Positions 29,117-39,568 of a DNA stretch of 64,000 nucleotides are shown here, piece after piece (position 1 is the stretch's first letter; each line of letters begins with the position of its first letter). The notes under the pieces are model-generated. The model had not been told where the DNA came from and ran no database searches. It was given only the letters and a program-made list of their open reading frames with translations. The DNA is from Nitrosospira multiformis (lineage in GTDB: Bacteria > Pseudomonadota > Gammaproteobacteria > Burkholderiales > Nitrosomonadaceae). The DNA is taken from the NCBI RefSeq assembly GCF_900111585.1, contig NZ_FOHI01000003.1, positions 186,001 to 250,000 of the forward strand, given 5' to 3'. The position numbers were made by a program, and so were the translations under genes.

Positions 29117-30355
29117 ATGAATAGAGGCAGTGAAGCTAAAAATCTGGTTGTCGGCATTGATATCGGCACTTCGAAGATTGTGACCGTTGTCGCTGAAATG
29201 AAGCCTGAAGGCGGATACACCGTGATCGGCATGGGCAGTCATCCATCACGGGGTCTGAAGAAAGGTGTGGTGGTGAATATCGATGCGACCGTGAACGCGA
29301 TTCAACGTGCCTTGGAAGAGGCGGAGTTGATGGCAGATTGCAAGATTCGCGAGGTTTATACCGGTATCGCAGGGAGTCACATCAAGAGTTTCAATTCGCA
29401 CGGGATGGTGCCTATCAGGAACAAGGAGGTGTCCCGGCAGGATGTGGAGCGGGTGATGGAGACGGCAAAGGCCGTGAATATACTGAACGACCAGCAGGTG
29501 CTCCATGTGCTCAACCAGGAATTCATCATAGACGAGCAAGAGGACGTTCTGGAACCGATTGGCATGAGCGGCGTACGGCTCGAAGTCAAAGTTCATATCG
29601 TTACGGGTTCGGTATCGGCTGTTCAGAACATCCTGAAGTGCGTGCGCCGCTGCGGGTTGGAAGTGCGCGACCTGGTGCTGCAGCCTCTTGCTTCCGCAAT
29701 GGCCGTTTTATCGGAAGATGAGAAAGACCTGGGGGTTTGCCTCTTGGATATCGGCGGAGGTACGACCGATATCGCGATATTTACCCGGGGTGCCATTCGC
29801 CACACCGCGGTAATTCCGATTGCCGGAGATCAGATTACCAACGATATTGCGTTGGCGCTGCGCACCTCTCCCAGCGACGCCGAAGACATCAAGTGCCGCT
29901 ACGGATGCGCGTTGCGCAGCATGGCCGATCCACACGAAATGGTGGAAGTGACGGGGGTGGGCAACCGGAGCGTCCGTCATCTGTCGAGACAGACATTGGC
30001 GGAAGTCATCGAGCCGCGCGTGGAGGAGCTCTACTCGCTCGTGCAGGCCGAGCTGCGGCGCAGTGGTTTCGAAGAATTGCTGTCATCAGGGATCGTGATC
30101 ACGGGCGGCAGCAGTTCTCTGGAAGGAATGGTGGAGCTCGGTGAAGAAATATTTCACATGCCGGTGCGACTGGGATTGCCCAAATACCACGGCACTCTCG
30201 AGGAAGTGGTGGTCACACCAAGATGCTCCACTGGAATAGGCTTGATCCTCGCAGGGGTGGACCAGCTGCAACAGCACGAGCAAACCAGGCTGGAGGGCAA
30301 TTCATTCACGCGGATCCTGGACAGGATGAAAAGCTGGTTTCAGGTCAATTTCTGA
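29117..30355 (+). CDS. ftsA: Cell division protein FtsA
   Basis: 412 residues from the ATG at 29117; the frame is open back to 29003 inside ftsQ but family members begin just before VVGIDIGTSKI. Actin-like ATPase that tethers FtsZ to the membrane. The phosphate loops DIGTSK and LLDIGGGTTDIAIF are present, with the 1C subdomain between them. The C-terminal amphipathic membrane helix is visible as RILDRMKSWFQVNF. Confidence 0.95.
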   Translation: MNRGSEAKNLVVGIDIGTSKIVTVVAEMKPEGGYTVIGMGSHPSRGLKKGVVVNIDATVNAIQRALEEAELMADCKIREVYTGIAGSHIKSFNSHGMVPIRNKEVSRQDVERVMETAKAVNILNDQQVLHVLNQEFIIDEQEDVLEPIGMSGVRLEVKVHIVTGSVSAVQNILKCVRRCGLEVRDLVLQPLASAMAVLSEDEKDLGVCLLDIGGGTTDIAIFTRGAIRHTAVIPIAGDQITNDIALALRTSPSDAEDIKCRYGCALRSMADPHEMVEVTGVGNRSVRHLSRQTLAEVIEPRVEELYSLVQAELRRSGFEELLSSGIVITGGSSSLEGMVELGEEIFHMPVRLGLPKYHGTLEEVVVTPRCSTGIGLILAGVDQLQQHEQTRLEGNSFTRILDRMKSWFQVNF

Positions 30356-30489
30356 GTTGCTGGCTGCGTGCCGGCATGGAGAGTTTGAAAGCAACGCTTT
30401 GTACCTGGCGAGTGCGAGCGCGAATTGCATACCGCCAAGGTATCGACGAGTAACGTTTATTGTTTGAACACATAAAAGGGAGGTGCGTG

Positions 30490-31659
30490 ATGTTCGAAAT
30501 CATGGATACACAAACACAGGAAGCTGTTATCAAGGTCATCGGCGTGGGTGGGTGCGGGGGTAATGCTGTAGATCACATGATGGAAAACGGTGTGCAAGGC
30601 GTCGACTTTATTTGCGCCAATACCGATTCACAGGCGTTGAAGCGCAATCAGGCGCGTACCCTGGTGCAATTGGGATCGACGATCACCAAGGGATTGGGGG
30701 CCGGCGCCGATCCAGAGATTGGACGGCATGCCGCACTCGAGGACCGCGATCGCATTGCCGAGTTGATTGAAGGGGCGGACATGCTGTTCATTACCGCAGG
30801 CATGGGCGGCGGAACCGGAACAGGCGCTGCGCCGGTAGTGGCTCAGGTTGCAAGGGAAATGGGAATTCTGACCGTCGCCGTGGTCACGAAACCTTTTGTA
30901 TTTGAAGGCAGACGCGTGAGAGCGGCCCAGGCGGGACTGGAAGCGCTTGCGCAATACGTTGATTCCCTGATTGTGATTCCCAATGACAAGCTGATGGCGG
31001 TGCTGGGAGAAGAAGTCAGCATGCTGGATGCATTCAAGGCAGCCAACAATGTATTGTATAGCGCCGTCGCCGGTATCGCCGAAGTGATCAATTGTCCGGG
31101 ACTCGTCAATGTCGATTTCGCCGATGTGAAAACGGTGATGTCCGAAATGGGTATGGCAATGATGGGTTCGGCGATTGCCTGTGGTCCCGATCGCGCTCAG
31201 GCCGCAGCCGAACAGGCAGTTGCAAGTCCCTTGCTGGAGGACATCAATCTTGCCGGTGCGCGTGGGGTACTGGTAAATATCACTGCCAACGCCGCAATGA
31301 AGATGCGCGAGGTACATGATGTAATGAACACGATCAAGGACTTCACCGCCGAGGACGCTACCGTGATCGTCGGGACCGTCATTGACGACGACATGCATGA
31401 TGATCTGCGTGTGACCGTGGTGGCGACCGGTCTGGGCGGAGTCGGCTTGGGAGGCGCCACTCGCGTCCCCCCCAAGCCCTTGAGCGTTGTCCACCCGCGG
31501 ACCGCCATGGATAATATCGACACCATGAATTGGAAGGACTCGGAAGGTCCTGCTTCGATCCGAACGAACAGGCAGCGGGATGCAGCCGTCGAAGCGATGA
31601 GGCAGTCAGGGGTGGATATACTGGATATTCCAGCATTCCTGAGAAAACAGGCCGATTGA
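30490..31659 (+). CDS. ftsZ: Cell division GTPase FtsZ
   Basis: 389 residues from the ATG at 30490, which follows GGGAGG. It assembles the division ring. The tubulin signature GGGTGTG is at 106-112, the T7-type catalytic [11 protein letters not shown] lies near 205, and the conserved tail [13 protein letters not shown], which binds FtsA, ends the protein. A 134-base gap separates it from ftsA, larger than elsewhere in the cluster, so extra promoters may act here. In many betaproteobacteria lpxC follows; it is not present here. Confidence 0.96.
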   Translation: MFEIMDTQTQEAVIKVIGVGGCGGNAVDHMMENGVQGVDFICANTDSQALKRNQARTLVQLGSTITKGLGAGADPEIGRHAALEDRDRIAELIEGADMLFITAGMGGGTGTGAAPVVAQVAREMGILTVAVVTKPFVFEGRRVRAAQAGLEALAQYVDSLIVIPNDKLMAVLGEEVSMLDAFKAANNVLYSAVAGIAEVINCPGLVNVDFADVKTVMSEMGMAMMGSAIACGPDRAQAAAEQAVASPLLEDINLAGARGVLVNITANAAMKMREVHDVMNTIKDFTAEDATVIVGTVIDDDMHDDLRVTVVATGLGGVGLGGATRVPPKPLSVVHPRTAMDNIDTMNWKDSEGPASIRTNRQRDAAVEAMRQSGVDILDIPAFLRKQAD

Positions 31660-32047
31660 GCAACGGCTACCGGTTACACCGGGTCTGGAGCGAGATTCTC
31701 CAGCAGCATTGGCTGCACTGAATATTTTTTGCCTTCTGATCTACCTTGACGCACGTTCAGAAGCGCAGATGGGCAGAACAGGTTGTAATCATCGGGAGTT
31801 TTTTCTTGCAGGTCGTCTCGGCAAACCGAGCGACCCGCTATTTCCTGCGAGGGAATATTCTCCTTCGCCTGGGTAGCGTTGAGCGCAGCGCTCGTTCATG
31901 CGGCAATTTGTTGATTTCAACCTGATGGCTGAATATTCCGCCTTCTGCCCTTGTTCTCTTCCGATTTTGCTCCCCTTTGGTCGGCTCGCGGTTTTGTTCG
32001 GGTTCCAGGGATAAAAACAGGGATAGAACAAGGCATCGCCTTTTCTT
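31660..32047. other. Gap after ftsZ; hairpins only
   Basis: No gene was found in 388 bases between the convergent ftsZ and DUF721 genes. It contains a stem of two 5-base halves with one bulge at 31811-31835 (GGTCG, CTCGG against CCGAG, CGACC) and the palindrome GAGCGC-a-GCGCTC at 31881-31893. A run of six T at about 31723 follows a weak CAGC hairpin and may end ftsZ transcription. No trace of lpxC was seen. Confidence 0.5.
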
Positions 32048-32500
32048 TCAGAGTCTCCTTTCCTGTTTTTCCAGCAGCGACTCCACCGCGGTTTTCAATG
32101 GCGAATCTTCCAGACCCGCAGCCAGGACATTCAGACTCTTGATGCCCTCTTTATCTATTTGGCGTTTTTTGTCCGGGAAATCATTCCCGCGAATGTCGCG
32201 GTAATTTGCTTGCACAGCAATCCGAATTGCAGTAACCTCGTACCCGGCTGCCTGAAGCTTTAATAATAATGATGGCAGCATGTGTCTGAGTTTTGCAGCA
32301 ATCGCACCGTTATCCGCGCAAATTGTCAGGCTTCCTTCAGAGAAGCCACCTAAAGCGCAGTACTTGCCCAGGTTAGGGGGCATAATTTTCTTAAATGCCC
32401 GTTGCATCTCGGTTAACTTTTCCACGTGATTGAATAACCGCTGATGCTCAGGCGTCAGCCTCAGGGTCCCAAGGTAGAAATCGATCTTGCGGGCAGTCAT
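32048..32500 (-). CDS. DUF721 protein, possible DciA-type helicase loader
   Basis: 150 residues from the ATG at 32500. The body (about 40-110) has the DUF721 pattern: a hydrophobic SLTICADNGAIAAKLRHMLPSLL segment and a following beta strand VTAIRIAVQ. DUF721 includes DciA, the replicative helicase operator of bacteria that lack DnaC. In betaproteobacteria a DUF721 gene typically lies between lpxC or ftsZ and an M23 peptidase gene, as here. The longer frame to 32650 overlaps the M23 start and is not used. Confidence 0.7.
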   Translation of the reverse strand: MTARKIDFYLGTLRLTPEHQRLFNHVEKLTEMQRAFKKIMPPNLGKYCALGGFSEGSLTICADNGAIAAKLRHMLPSLLLKLQAAGYEVTAIRIAVQANYRDIRGNDFPDKKRQIDKEGIKSLNVLAAGLEDSPLKTAVESLLEKQERRL

Positions 32501-32525
32501 GGCTGAATCATGATTAGGGGAGAAG

Positions 32526-33443
32526 ATGAATATTATTCTAATTTCCAATAATTCGGCAAAAGCAAAAACCCTGACTTTAACCGCTAAGCACCTTACGCTC
32601 GTGGTTTTAGGGTTCTTTTTTGCTTCCATGCTGATGGCGATGGTACTCAACTATATATCCTTGCAATATGCAGACAAGATCGACAGTCCCACATTGAGAT
32701 CACTGGTTTTAAGCGCACAGCAGGAGGAGCAGCAGAAAACGCAGTCCTATCTGCGTGACAGCCTCAATGCCATGGCGATCAAGATGGGCCAGATGCAGGC
32801 CCAGCTACTGCGGCTCGATTCCGTTGGCGTGCGACTGGCAGAGCTAGCCGGCATGAAGCCGCAGGAGTACCTGTTCAACCAGAATCCGGGGCAGGGAGGT
32901 ACCTTGTCTACACAGCAATTACAGGATATCTCATTTGCTGAATTCAACAGTCAGATACAGGAGTTGGCACGGGCGCTGGATGATCGCACCGACAAGCTCG
33001 ATGCCCTGGATTCGCTGCTGATGCAGGACAGGCTCAGGAAGAAGTTTCTTCCATCGGCAATGCCGGTAGAGGGGAAGGCGTACTCTTCCGGTTTCGGCCT
33101 GCGTATCGATCCTTTTTCCGGAAAGCGCCATTTTCATGAAGGTATCGACTTCATCATGCCCGCCGGATCGCCCGTTCTCGCAGCGGCGGGGGGCGTGGTA
33201 GTGTATTCCGATTATCATCCTGAGTATGGTAATATGATTGATGTTGACCACGGCAATGACTTTGTCAGCCGCTATGCTCATGCCTCCAAGCGCTTGGTGA
33301 AGGTGGGCCAAGTGGTGGTGCGTGGACAGAAGATTGCGGAAGTGGGCAGCACAGGCCGCTCTACCGGTCCGCATCTTCACTTTGAAGTCAGGCATAGAGG
33401 CTCGCCGCAAAATCCGTCACGGTTCCTGAAGATGCCGGGTTGA
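32526..33443 (+). CDS. M23 family peptidoglycan endopeptidase, membrane anchored
   Basis: 305 residues. One membrane helix at about 25-46, a coiled-coil region rich in glutamine (about 60-170), and a C-terminal LytM/M23 domain. The zinc-site motifs are intact: HFHEGIDF and, near the end, GPHLHFEV, so this is probably a catalytically active endopeptidase rather than an EnvC-like regulator. It starts 25 bases from the divergent DUF721 gene and reads towards secA, separated from it by a strong terminator. Confidence 0.85.
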   Translation: MNIILISNNSAKAKTLTLTAKHLTLVVLGFFFASMLMAMVLNYISLQYADKIDSPTLRSLVLSAQQEEQQKTQSYLRDSLNAMAIKMGQMQAQLLRLDSVGVRLAELAGMKPQEYLFNQNPGQGGTLSTQQLQDISFAEFNSQIQELARALDDRTDKLDALDSLLMQDRLRKKFLPSAMPVEGKAYSSGFGLRIDPFSGKRHFHEGIDFIMPAGSPVLAAAGGVVVYSDYHPEYGNMIDVDHGNDFVSRYAHASKRLVKVGQVVVRGQKIAEVGSTGRSTGPHLHFEVRHRGSPQNPSRFLKMPG

Positions 33444-33465
33444 GCCGGGATAAATACTTTGCAGT

Positions 33466-33504
33466 GGGGGGTGAGGCCGAAAAAACCTCACCCCCTATTT
33501 TTTT
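33466..33504 (+). terminator. Rho-independent terminator after the M23 gene
   Basis: A 10-base stem (GGGGGTGAGG paired with CCTCACCCCC) with a 9-base loop rich in A is followed by TATTTTTTT. It isolates secA from the gene before it. Confidence 0.93.
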
Positions 33505-33533
33505 GACGATCGCTTAATAGAAATAGAATTTTC

Positions 33534-36287
33534 ATGCTCAACAATCTGCTCAAAAAAGTGTTCGGGAGCCGTAACGACAGGCTCATCAAACAGTATTCAC
33601 AGACCGTGACGGCGATCAATGCGCTGGAAGCGAAGATCGCGGCGCTGAGCGATGCTGAATTGCGTGGAAAGACCGAAGAGTTCAGGCAGCGCATCGGGGA
33701 AGGGGCCGATCTCGATATGCTGCTGCCGGAGGCATTTGCAGTCGTGCGCGAAGCAGGCAAGCGCGTGCTCGGAATGCGTCATTTCGATGTGCAGTTGATT
33801 GGCGGCATGGTGCTTCACGACGGCAAGATTGCCGAAATGCGGACAGGTGAAGGCAAGACACTGATGGCAACTTTGCCTGCTTACCTCAATGCGCTGGCGG
33901 GCAAGGGGGTGCACCTCGTCACCGTGAATGATTATCTGGCAAAGCGCGATGCCGAATGGATGGGGCGCATCTATCGATTCCTGGGGATCAGCGTAGGCGT
34001 GATTCTGTCCCAGATGGATCATGGCAACAAGCAGGCAGCCTACGCGGCCGATATAACCTATGGCACCAACAACGAATACGGATTCGACTACCTGCGCGAT
34101 AACATGGTGGCTCATCCGCTCGAGCGGGTGCAGCGTATGCTCAATTTTGCCATAGTCGATGAAGTCGACTCCATCCTGATCGACGAGGCGCGTACTCCTT
34201 TGATCATTTCAGGGCAGGCGGAAGGCAACACGGACGTTTATGTGCGCATGAACGTGCTGATTCCAAAACTGGTCCGGCAGGAAAACGAGGACAGTCCGGG
34301 GGATTTCAGCGTGGATGAGAAAGCCCAGCAGGTATTGTTGAGCGAGTCAGGGTTCGAGCACGCGGAAAAGTTGCTGGTCCAGAGCGGACTGCTTCCTTCC
34401 GGAACAAGCCTGTATGATCCCGCCAATATCAGTCTCGTTCATCACCTTTACGCCGGTCTGCGCGCGCACGCCTTGTTTCATCGGGATCAGCACTATGTGA
34501 TTCAGAATGGCGAAGTCGTTATCGTCGATGAGTTTACCGGACGGCTCATGTCAGGCAGGCGTTGGTCCGAAGGCTTGCATCAGGCGGTGGAGGCAAAGGA
34601 AGGCGTTACCATCCAGAAGGAGAATCAGACGCTCGCCTCGATCACCTTCCAGAATTATTTCCGGATGTACGAGAAACTGGCGGGCATGACCGGCACTGCC
34701 GATACCGAAGCTTACGAATTCCAGCAGATTTACGGACTGGAAACCGTGATCATTCCAACCCACCGTCCCATGATACGTATCGATCGGATGGACCAAGTAT
34801 TCCGCACGATGGACGAAAAGTACCAGGCAATCATCGCGGACATCAAGGACTGTCAGGAGAGAGGGCAACCTGTTCTGGTGGGTACCACCTCGATTGAAAA
34901 CAACGAACTGCTTTCCTCCCTGTTGACTCGCGAGAAATTGCCGCATCAGGTGCTGAACGCGAAGCAGCACGCGCGGGAGGCGGAAATCGTTGCCCAGGCG
35001 GGTCGTCCGAAAATGATCACCATCGCCACGAACATGGCCGGCCGGGGCACGGACATCGTGCTGGGCGGCAATCCCGAACCTGAATTCGAGCGCATCCGTT
35101 CCGACGAAAGCCTGGGCGAATCAGAAAAAACAGAACGGATTGCGGAATTGCAACAGCAGTGGCAGGCCCTTCATGATGAAGTGCTGGAAAAAGGAGGGCT
35201 GCATATCATCGGTACCGAACGGCATGAATCGCGTCGGGTAGATAATCAGTTGCGTGGCCGGTCCGGCCGCCAGGGGGACGCCGGTTCCAGCCGGTTTTAT
35301 CTATCGCTGGAGGATGCGCTGTTGCGTATTTTTGCCTCCGACAGGGTAGCAAGCATCATGCAGCGGCTCAACATGCCGCAGGGAGAAGCCATTGAACACC
35401 CCTGGGTAACGCGCGCAATCGAGAACGCGCAACGCAAGGTGGAAGCGCGGAACTTCGACATACGCAAGCAACTGCTGGAGTACGATGATGTGGCCAATGA
35501 CCAGCGCAAAGTCATCTATCAGCAGCGCAATGAACTGCTTGAGTCGGAAGATATAACCGAAACGACAACCGCGATGCGGGCAGATATGCTGCGCAATCTC
35601 ATCACACTTCATGTGCCGCCCCAAAGTGTCGAGGAGGAATGGGATATTCCAGGGCTGGAGAAGGCGCTGGCCGCCGAGTATCACCTGACCCTGCCCTTGC
35701 GGGAATGGCTGGAAAAAGAACCGGACTTACATGAGGATAGCCTCCATCAGCGCATCATAGAGGCGGCGAATACGCTCTACTCCGGCAAGGTGGAGCAAGT
35801 GGGAGCGACTATCATGCATCAGTACGAGCGCGCGGTCATGCTGCAAAGCCTTGACATGCACTGGCGCGAGCATCTCGCCTCACTGGATCACCTGCGCCAG
35901 GGAATTCACTTGCGCGGATATGCGCAGAAAAATCCCAAGCAGGAATATAAGCGCGAAGCTTTTGAACTCTTCACATCCATGCTCGAAGAAATCAAGGCGG
36001 AAGTCAGCAAGACGCTCATGGCAGTACAGATCAGAAGTGAGCAACAGGTGGAAGCCGTGGCGGAAACCCACCACGCCCCAGTCAATGTGCAGTACCATCA
36101 CGCTGCTTTTGAAGAAGCGCTGGGTGAAGAAGAAAGTCCCGAGAGTATTGGGGAAGATATCGAAGGCCGGGAGCGTCCGCAGAAACATCAGCCGTTCGTC
36201 CGCCAGGGAGAAAAGATCGGACGTAACGATCCGTGTCCCTGTGGCTCAGGAAAGAAATATAAACAGTGTCATGGCAAGCTGAATTAA
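33534..36287 (+). CDS. secA: Protein translocase ATPase SecA
   Basis: 917 residues. Motor of Sec-dependent export. Walker A MRTGEGKT at 102-109, [15 protein letters not shown] as Walker B, the preprotein cross-linking domain after it, and [17 protein letters not shown] in the second nucleotide-binding domain. The C-terminus has a zinc-binding SEC-C tail ([14 protein letters not shown]). A short acidic linker precedes that tail. Its own promoter must lie in or after the terminator at 33.5 kb. Confidence 0.96.
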   Translation: MLNNLLKKVFGSRNDRLIKQYSQTVTAINALEAKIAALSDAELRGKTEEFRQRIGEGADLDMLLPEAFAVVREAGKRVLGMRHFDVQLIGGMVLHDGKIAEMRTGEGKTLMATLPAYLNALAGKGVHLVTVNDYLAKRDAEWMGRIYRFLGISVGVILSQMDHGNKQAAYAADITYGTNNEYGFDYLRDNMVAHPLERVQRMLNFAIVDEVDSILIDEARTPLIISGQAEGNTDVYVRMNVLIPKLVRQENEDSPGDFSVDEKAQQVLLSESGFEHAEKLLVQSGLLPSGTSLYDPANISLVHHLYAGLRAHALFHRDQHYVIQNGEVVIVDEFTGRLMSGRRWSEGLHQAVEAKEGVTIQKENQTLASITFQNYFRMYEKLAGMTGTADTEAYEFQQIYGLETVIIPTHRPMIRIDRMDQVFRTMDEKYQAIIADIKDCQERGQPVLVGTTSIENNELLSSLLTREKLPHQVLNAKQHAREAEIVAQAGRPKMITIATNMAGRGTDIVLGGNPEPEFERIRSDESLGESEKTERIAELQQQWQALHDEVLEKGGLHIIGTERHESRRVDNQLRGRSGRQGDAGSSRFYLSLEDALLRIFASDRVASIMQRLNMPQGEAIEHPWVTRAIENAQRKVEARNFDIRKQLLEYDDVANDQRKVIYQQRNELLESEDITETTTAMRADMLRNLITLHVPPQSVEEEWDIPGLEKALAAEYHLTLPLREWLEKEPDLHEDSLHQRIIEAANTLYSGKVEQVGATIMHQYERAVMLQSLDMHWREHLASLDHLRQGIHLRGYAQKNPKQEYKREAFELFTSMLEEIKAEVSKTLMAVQIRSEQQVEAVAETHHAPVNVQYHHAAFEEALGEEESPESIGEDIEGRERPQKHQPFVRQGEKIGRNDPCPCGSGKKYKQCHGKLN

Positions 36288-36623
36288 TCTCTCCCGTTTA
36301 TCTGCGCAGTTGCGTCTGTTTTGAGTATGCAATACCGCGCAGCCCAAAGAACATTCAGTTCCGGTAACGTCTATGCGTCCGGCGATAAAGCCGAGGGGGA
36401 GGGATGCTGATACCAGTCCCTCCGCCTAACGGGATAGCTGGAAAGAAAAGGGACTGACAGAAACGAGGCCCGGCAGGATAGCAGAATGTAATCCGACTGC
36501 CTTAAGTGAACCTGGTCGTGGTTTTGCCGCCGAGAGGCGGCTCGGCGGCGGAATACAGCGATTACTTCCTGAAACAGTTTCAATATACAGTTTTAGTGCG
36601 CGGTTTCAATACGTCGATGCCGA
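36288..36623. other. Gap after secA with a GC-rich inverted repeat
   Basis: No gene was found in 336 bases between convergent secA and cytochrome P460 genes. CCGCCGAG (36527-36534) and CTCGGCGG (36541-36548) form a perfect 8-base stem with a 6-base loop, but without a T-run on the proper side for either gene. Confidence 0.5.
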
Positions 36624-37190
36624 TCAGCTTGCCCGCTTCTGGAAATACTCGTCGTAGCGGAAGATATAATCTTTGTCTTTCAAAGGCAGGTGGCATCCGC
36701 GGCAGGTATTGAGATCATCGGGCGCTTTTGTTTTACCATCCGCCATATACATTGAATATACCCAGTCTCCATTCCTGAGTTCTGGCGATACACTTTCACC
36801 CCACCCGGCTCCTTTCGCCATCACGCCGACTTTCTGCAATTCCCCTTTGACGAGCTTGCCGTCCGGTCCTTTGAGCGGGGTTCCGTCAGCCGCCTCGCCT
36901 GCCTTATAGATTTCCATTACCGTAATGGTTCCGTTAGGGAAGGCCTCTCCCATCTTGGTCTCGTAACCGGTAGGGTTGATATAGATTTCCCGGACTTGCT
37001 TATTGTCGGGGCGCTGTACTTCGGATAGAAACTTGGGCCAGCTTTTATAGTTATCCGGCAGCGGCAGTTCACCGTCACTATATTTCTGCGCCTGCTCCTC
37101 CACTTTCGGTGCGGGCGGCTTTTGCGCGCACCCCGCCAATGCTATTGTCAGCATCATTGCCGTAATGACTTCCCGTGTCACACCTTTCAT
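36624..37190 (-). CDS. cytL: Cytochrome P460 family protein, probable lipoprotein
   Basis: 188 residues. The leader ends in ALAGC, a lipobox, so the mature protein is probably lipid-anchored. One c-type heme motif CRGCH is at 163-167, close to the C-terminus as in the P460 / cytochrome c'-beta family, followed by KDKDYIFRYDEYF. A lysine at residue 96 (VMEIYK) is in the region where P460 proteins have the heme cross-linking lysine; I cannot confirm the alignment. In ammonia oxidisers these proteins oxidise hydroxylamine, giving nitrous oxide under anoxic conditions. AGGAG lies before the ATG. No other nitrogen gene is adjacent. Cytochrome c'-beta (nitric oxide binding) is the main alternative. 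Confidence 0.8.
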   Translation of the reverse strand: MKGVTREVITAMMLTIALAGCAQKPPAPKVEEQAQKYSDGELPLPDNYKSWPKFLSEVQRPDNKQVREIYINPTGYETKMGEAFPNGTITVMEIYKAGEAADGTPLKGPDGKLVKGELQKVGVMAKGAGWGESVSPELRNGDWVYSMYMADGKTKAPDDLNTCRGCHLPLKDKDYIFRYDEYFQKRAS

Positions 37191-37394
37191 CTGATTTTCT
37201 CCTATAGTCGATGCTGCTGAGTTACTTATGGTTTTTCACATTCCTGGATTCAAATAATCGAATTGCCGGGATTTTTTTCGCGATTGCAGGTTGTAACCGG
37301 TATAGGGGAAAGCATGAGCCTCGTATTCTGGATTCCGAATTCAGTTGCAGGATGAGGTTGATTTAAGCTTCATGGCCCTTTTTTTCTCAGCGTG

Positions 37395-39506
37395 TTATGC
37401 AGGCGCTGGGGCCATGCCGTTATGCCGCAGGAGTGCATTTATTTCTGGCCCGCGTCCCCGGAACGCAATAAAAGATTCCAATGCCGGCCGGCTTCCACCT
37501 ACTGCGAGGATTTCTTTCCAGAAGCGTAGTCCGGTTTCAGAATTGACTACGGTACCCGCGGGATTTTCCTCGAACATGCTGTATGCATCCGCAGACAACA
37601 CTTCCGCCCATTTGTAACTGTAATATCCGGCGGCATAGCCTCCGCCGAAAATATGCGAGAAACTGTTGGGAAAGCGGTTGAACGCGGGAGGAATGATGAC
37701 GGCAACCTGCTCGCGGACTTCATCGAGCAGTTGCTGCGCGGTTTTCTGGCCATACGGATCGAAATCGAAATGCAAATGCATGTCGAACAATGCAAACTCG
37801 AGTTGCCTGAGCATCTGCAGGCCGCTCTGGAAGTTCTTCCCCGCCAGCATCTTGTCGAACAGTTCACGCGGCATGGACGCGCCCGTATCCACGTGTCTTG
37901 CCATCCTGCTGATTACCTCCCATTCCCAGCAGAAGTTTTCCATGAACTGGCTGGGCAGTTCCACCGCATCCCATTCTACGCCATGGATGCCGGATACACC
38001 GAGGTCATCCACCTGGGTTAGCAGGTGATGGAGGCCATGTCCGAATTCATGAAACAGAGTAATGACTTCATCGTGAGTGAACAGGGCAGGGCGAACTTTC
38101 TCTCCATGAGAGACAGGTCCGGAAAAGTTACAGTTGAGGTATGCGACGGGCGCTTGAACCGCGTATTCCCGATTGTCCGCGTTCCTAACATACCGACGGC
38201 GACTGATCGCATCATCCATCCAACCTCCTCCCCGCTTGCCTGGTCGTGCGTAGAGATCAAGATAGAATCGGCCGATGAGCTTTCCCTCACTGTCGGCTAT
38301 ATTGAACAGCTTGGCATCCGGATGCCAGAGTTGAATCGTGGTTGCTTCCACCGGAGTGATGTTGATGCCGTAAAGATTCTCTACCAGACCAAACATACCC
38401 GGCAGCACGCTCGTTTCCGGGAAATATTGCTTTACTTCCTGTTCTGAGAAGGCATAACGCTCGAGGCGCAGCTTTTCGCTGACGTACGCCAGATCCCACG
38501 CTTCGAGGGTATCCAGTTGCAGCTTGTCGGCTGCAAACTGGCGCAACTCCTTCAGGTCGCGTTCGGCATAGGGCTTGGCTTTGTCGGCGAGCTCGCCGAG
38601 AAAGTCCAACACCTGGGCCGGAGTAGACGCCATCTTCGTCGCCAACGATACTTCAGCATAGCATTCGAATCCGAGCAACTGCGATTCCTCCTTGCGTAGT
38701 TCAAGTATTCGGGCAATGAGTGGAGTGTTATCCAGATTGCCTGTATCCCCGGATGGAAGGGCGGCTGGGCTCAGTTCGCTGGCACGGGTGGAATAGGCGC
38801 GGTACATTTTTTCACGCAGCTTCCTGTTATCCGCGTATTGCATAAGGGGCAGATACGAAGGCGCGTGCAAGGTGAACTTCCAGCCAGTCGCATTATCTCT
38901 TTCCGCAACTTCTCTCGCTGTTTGCAATACATCATCAGGAATACCGGAAAGCTCACTGGCGTCCTCCACGTGCAATACAAACGCGTTGGTGGCGTCCAGA
39001 AGATTGTCGTTGAAGCGCGAGCCCAGCGCTGACAGCTCTTCCTGAATCTGGAGGAAGCGCGCTTTCTTCTCGACAGGCAGTTCTGCCCCGCCCAGCCGGA
39101 AGTCCCGCAGCTCATTCTCGATGACCTTTTGCCGGGCGGCGCTCAGTCCTTCGAATTCCCTGCTACCGCGCAATTCCTTGAATTTTTCGAACAGTGCCTG
39201 ATCCTGGGCCAGCTCCGCATAATACTGCGTGACAAGAGGCAGGTTGGCATTATAAGCCTCGCGCAGTTCCGGGGTGTTTACCACCGCATTCAAATGGGAT
39301 ACCTGCCCCCATGCACGGGAGAGCCGCTCGTTGCCATCCGCCATGGGCTGAACGAAGTTGTCCCAGGTTGGCAAGTCGGTGTCCTCCCGTATTTGTCCAA
39401 TGAGGGCGCGATTGTCATTCAGCAATTGACTTACAGCCGGTGTGATATGTTCGGTACGAATCTCGGCAAAGCGCGGCAATCCGGAAAAATCGAGCAGAGG
39501 GTTCAT
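37395..39506 (-). CDS. prlC: Oligopeptidase A (M3 zinc peptidase)
   Basis: 703 residues, normal for the M3A family. The zinc motif is HEFGHGLHH, in the C-terminal half after VAYLNCNFSG. A downstream conserved GGYAAGYYSYKWAEVLSAD is present. It degrades cleaved signal peptides and other short peptides in the cytoplasm. It stands alone: 204 bases from the P460 gene and 62 from the pyrimidine operon, on the same strand as both. Confidence 0.92.
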   Translation of the reverse strand: MNPLLDFSGLPRFAEIRTEHITPAVSQLLNDNRALIGQIREDTDLPTWDNFVQPMADGNERLSRAWGQVSHLNAVVNTPELREAYNANLPLVTQYYAELAQDQALFEKFKELRGSREFEGLSAARQKVIENELRDFRLGGAELPVEKKARFLQIQEELSALGSRFNDNLLDATNAFVLHVEDASELSGIPDDVLQTAREVAERDNATGWKFTLHAPSYLPLMQYADNRKLREKMYRAYSTRASELSPAALPSGDTGNLDNTPLIARILELRKEESQLLGFECYAEVSLATKMASTPAQVLDFLGELADKAKPYAERDLKELRQFAADKLQLDTLEAWDLAYVSEKLRLERYAFSEQEVKQYFPETSVLPGMFGLVENLYGINITPVEATTIQLWHPDAKLFNIADSEGKLIGRFYLDLYARPGKRGGGWMDDAISRRRYVRNADNREYAVQAPVAYLNCNFSGPVSHGEKVRPALFTHDEVITLFHEFGHGLHHLLTQVDDLGVSGIHGVEWDAVELPSQFMENFCWEWEVISRMARHVDTGASMPRELFDKMLAGKNFQSGLQMLRQLEFALFDMHLHFDFDPYGQKTAQQLLDEVREQVAVIIPPAFNRFPNSFSHIFGGGYAAGYYSYKWAEVLSADAYSMFEENPAGTVVNSETGLRFWKEILAVGGSRPALESFIAFRGRGPEINALLRHNGMAPAPA

Positions 39507-39568
39507 TGATGGAAATTCACTCAGTTTGAAAGAAGAGAACTCGAAAATACATGCCCGTGTTGCGACGC

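Noticed and set aside
30628-31494. 288-codon minus-strand frame over ftsZ
   Set aside because: Antisense shadow of ftsZ; composition follows the complementary codons.
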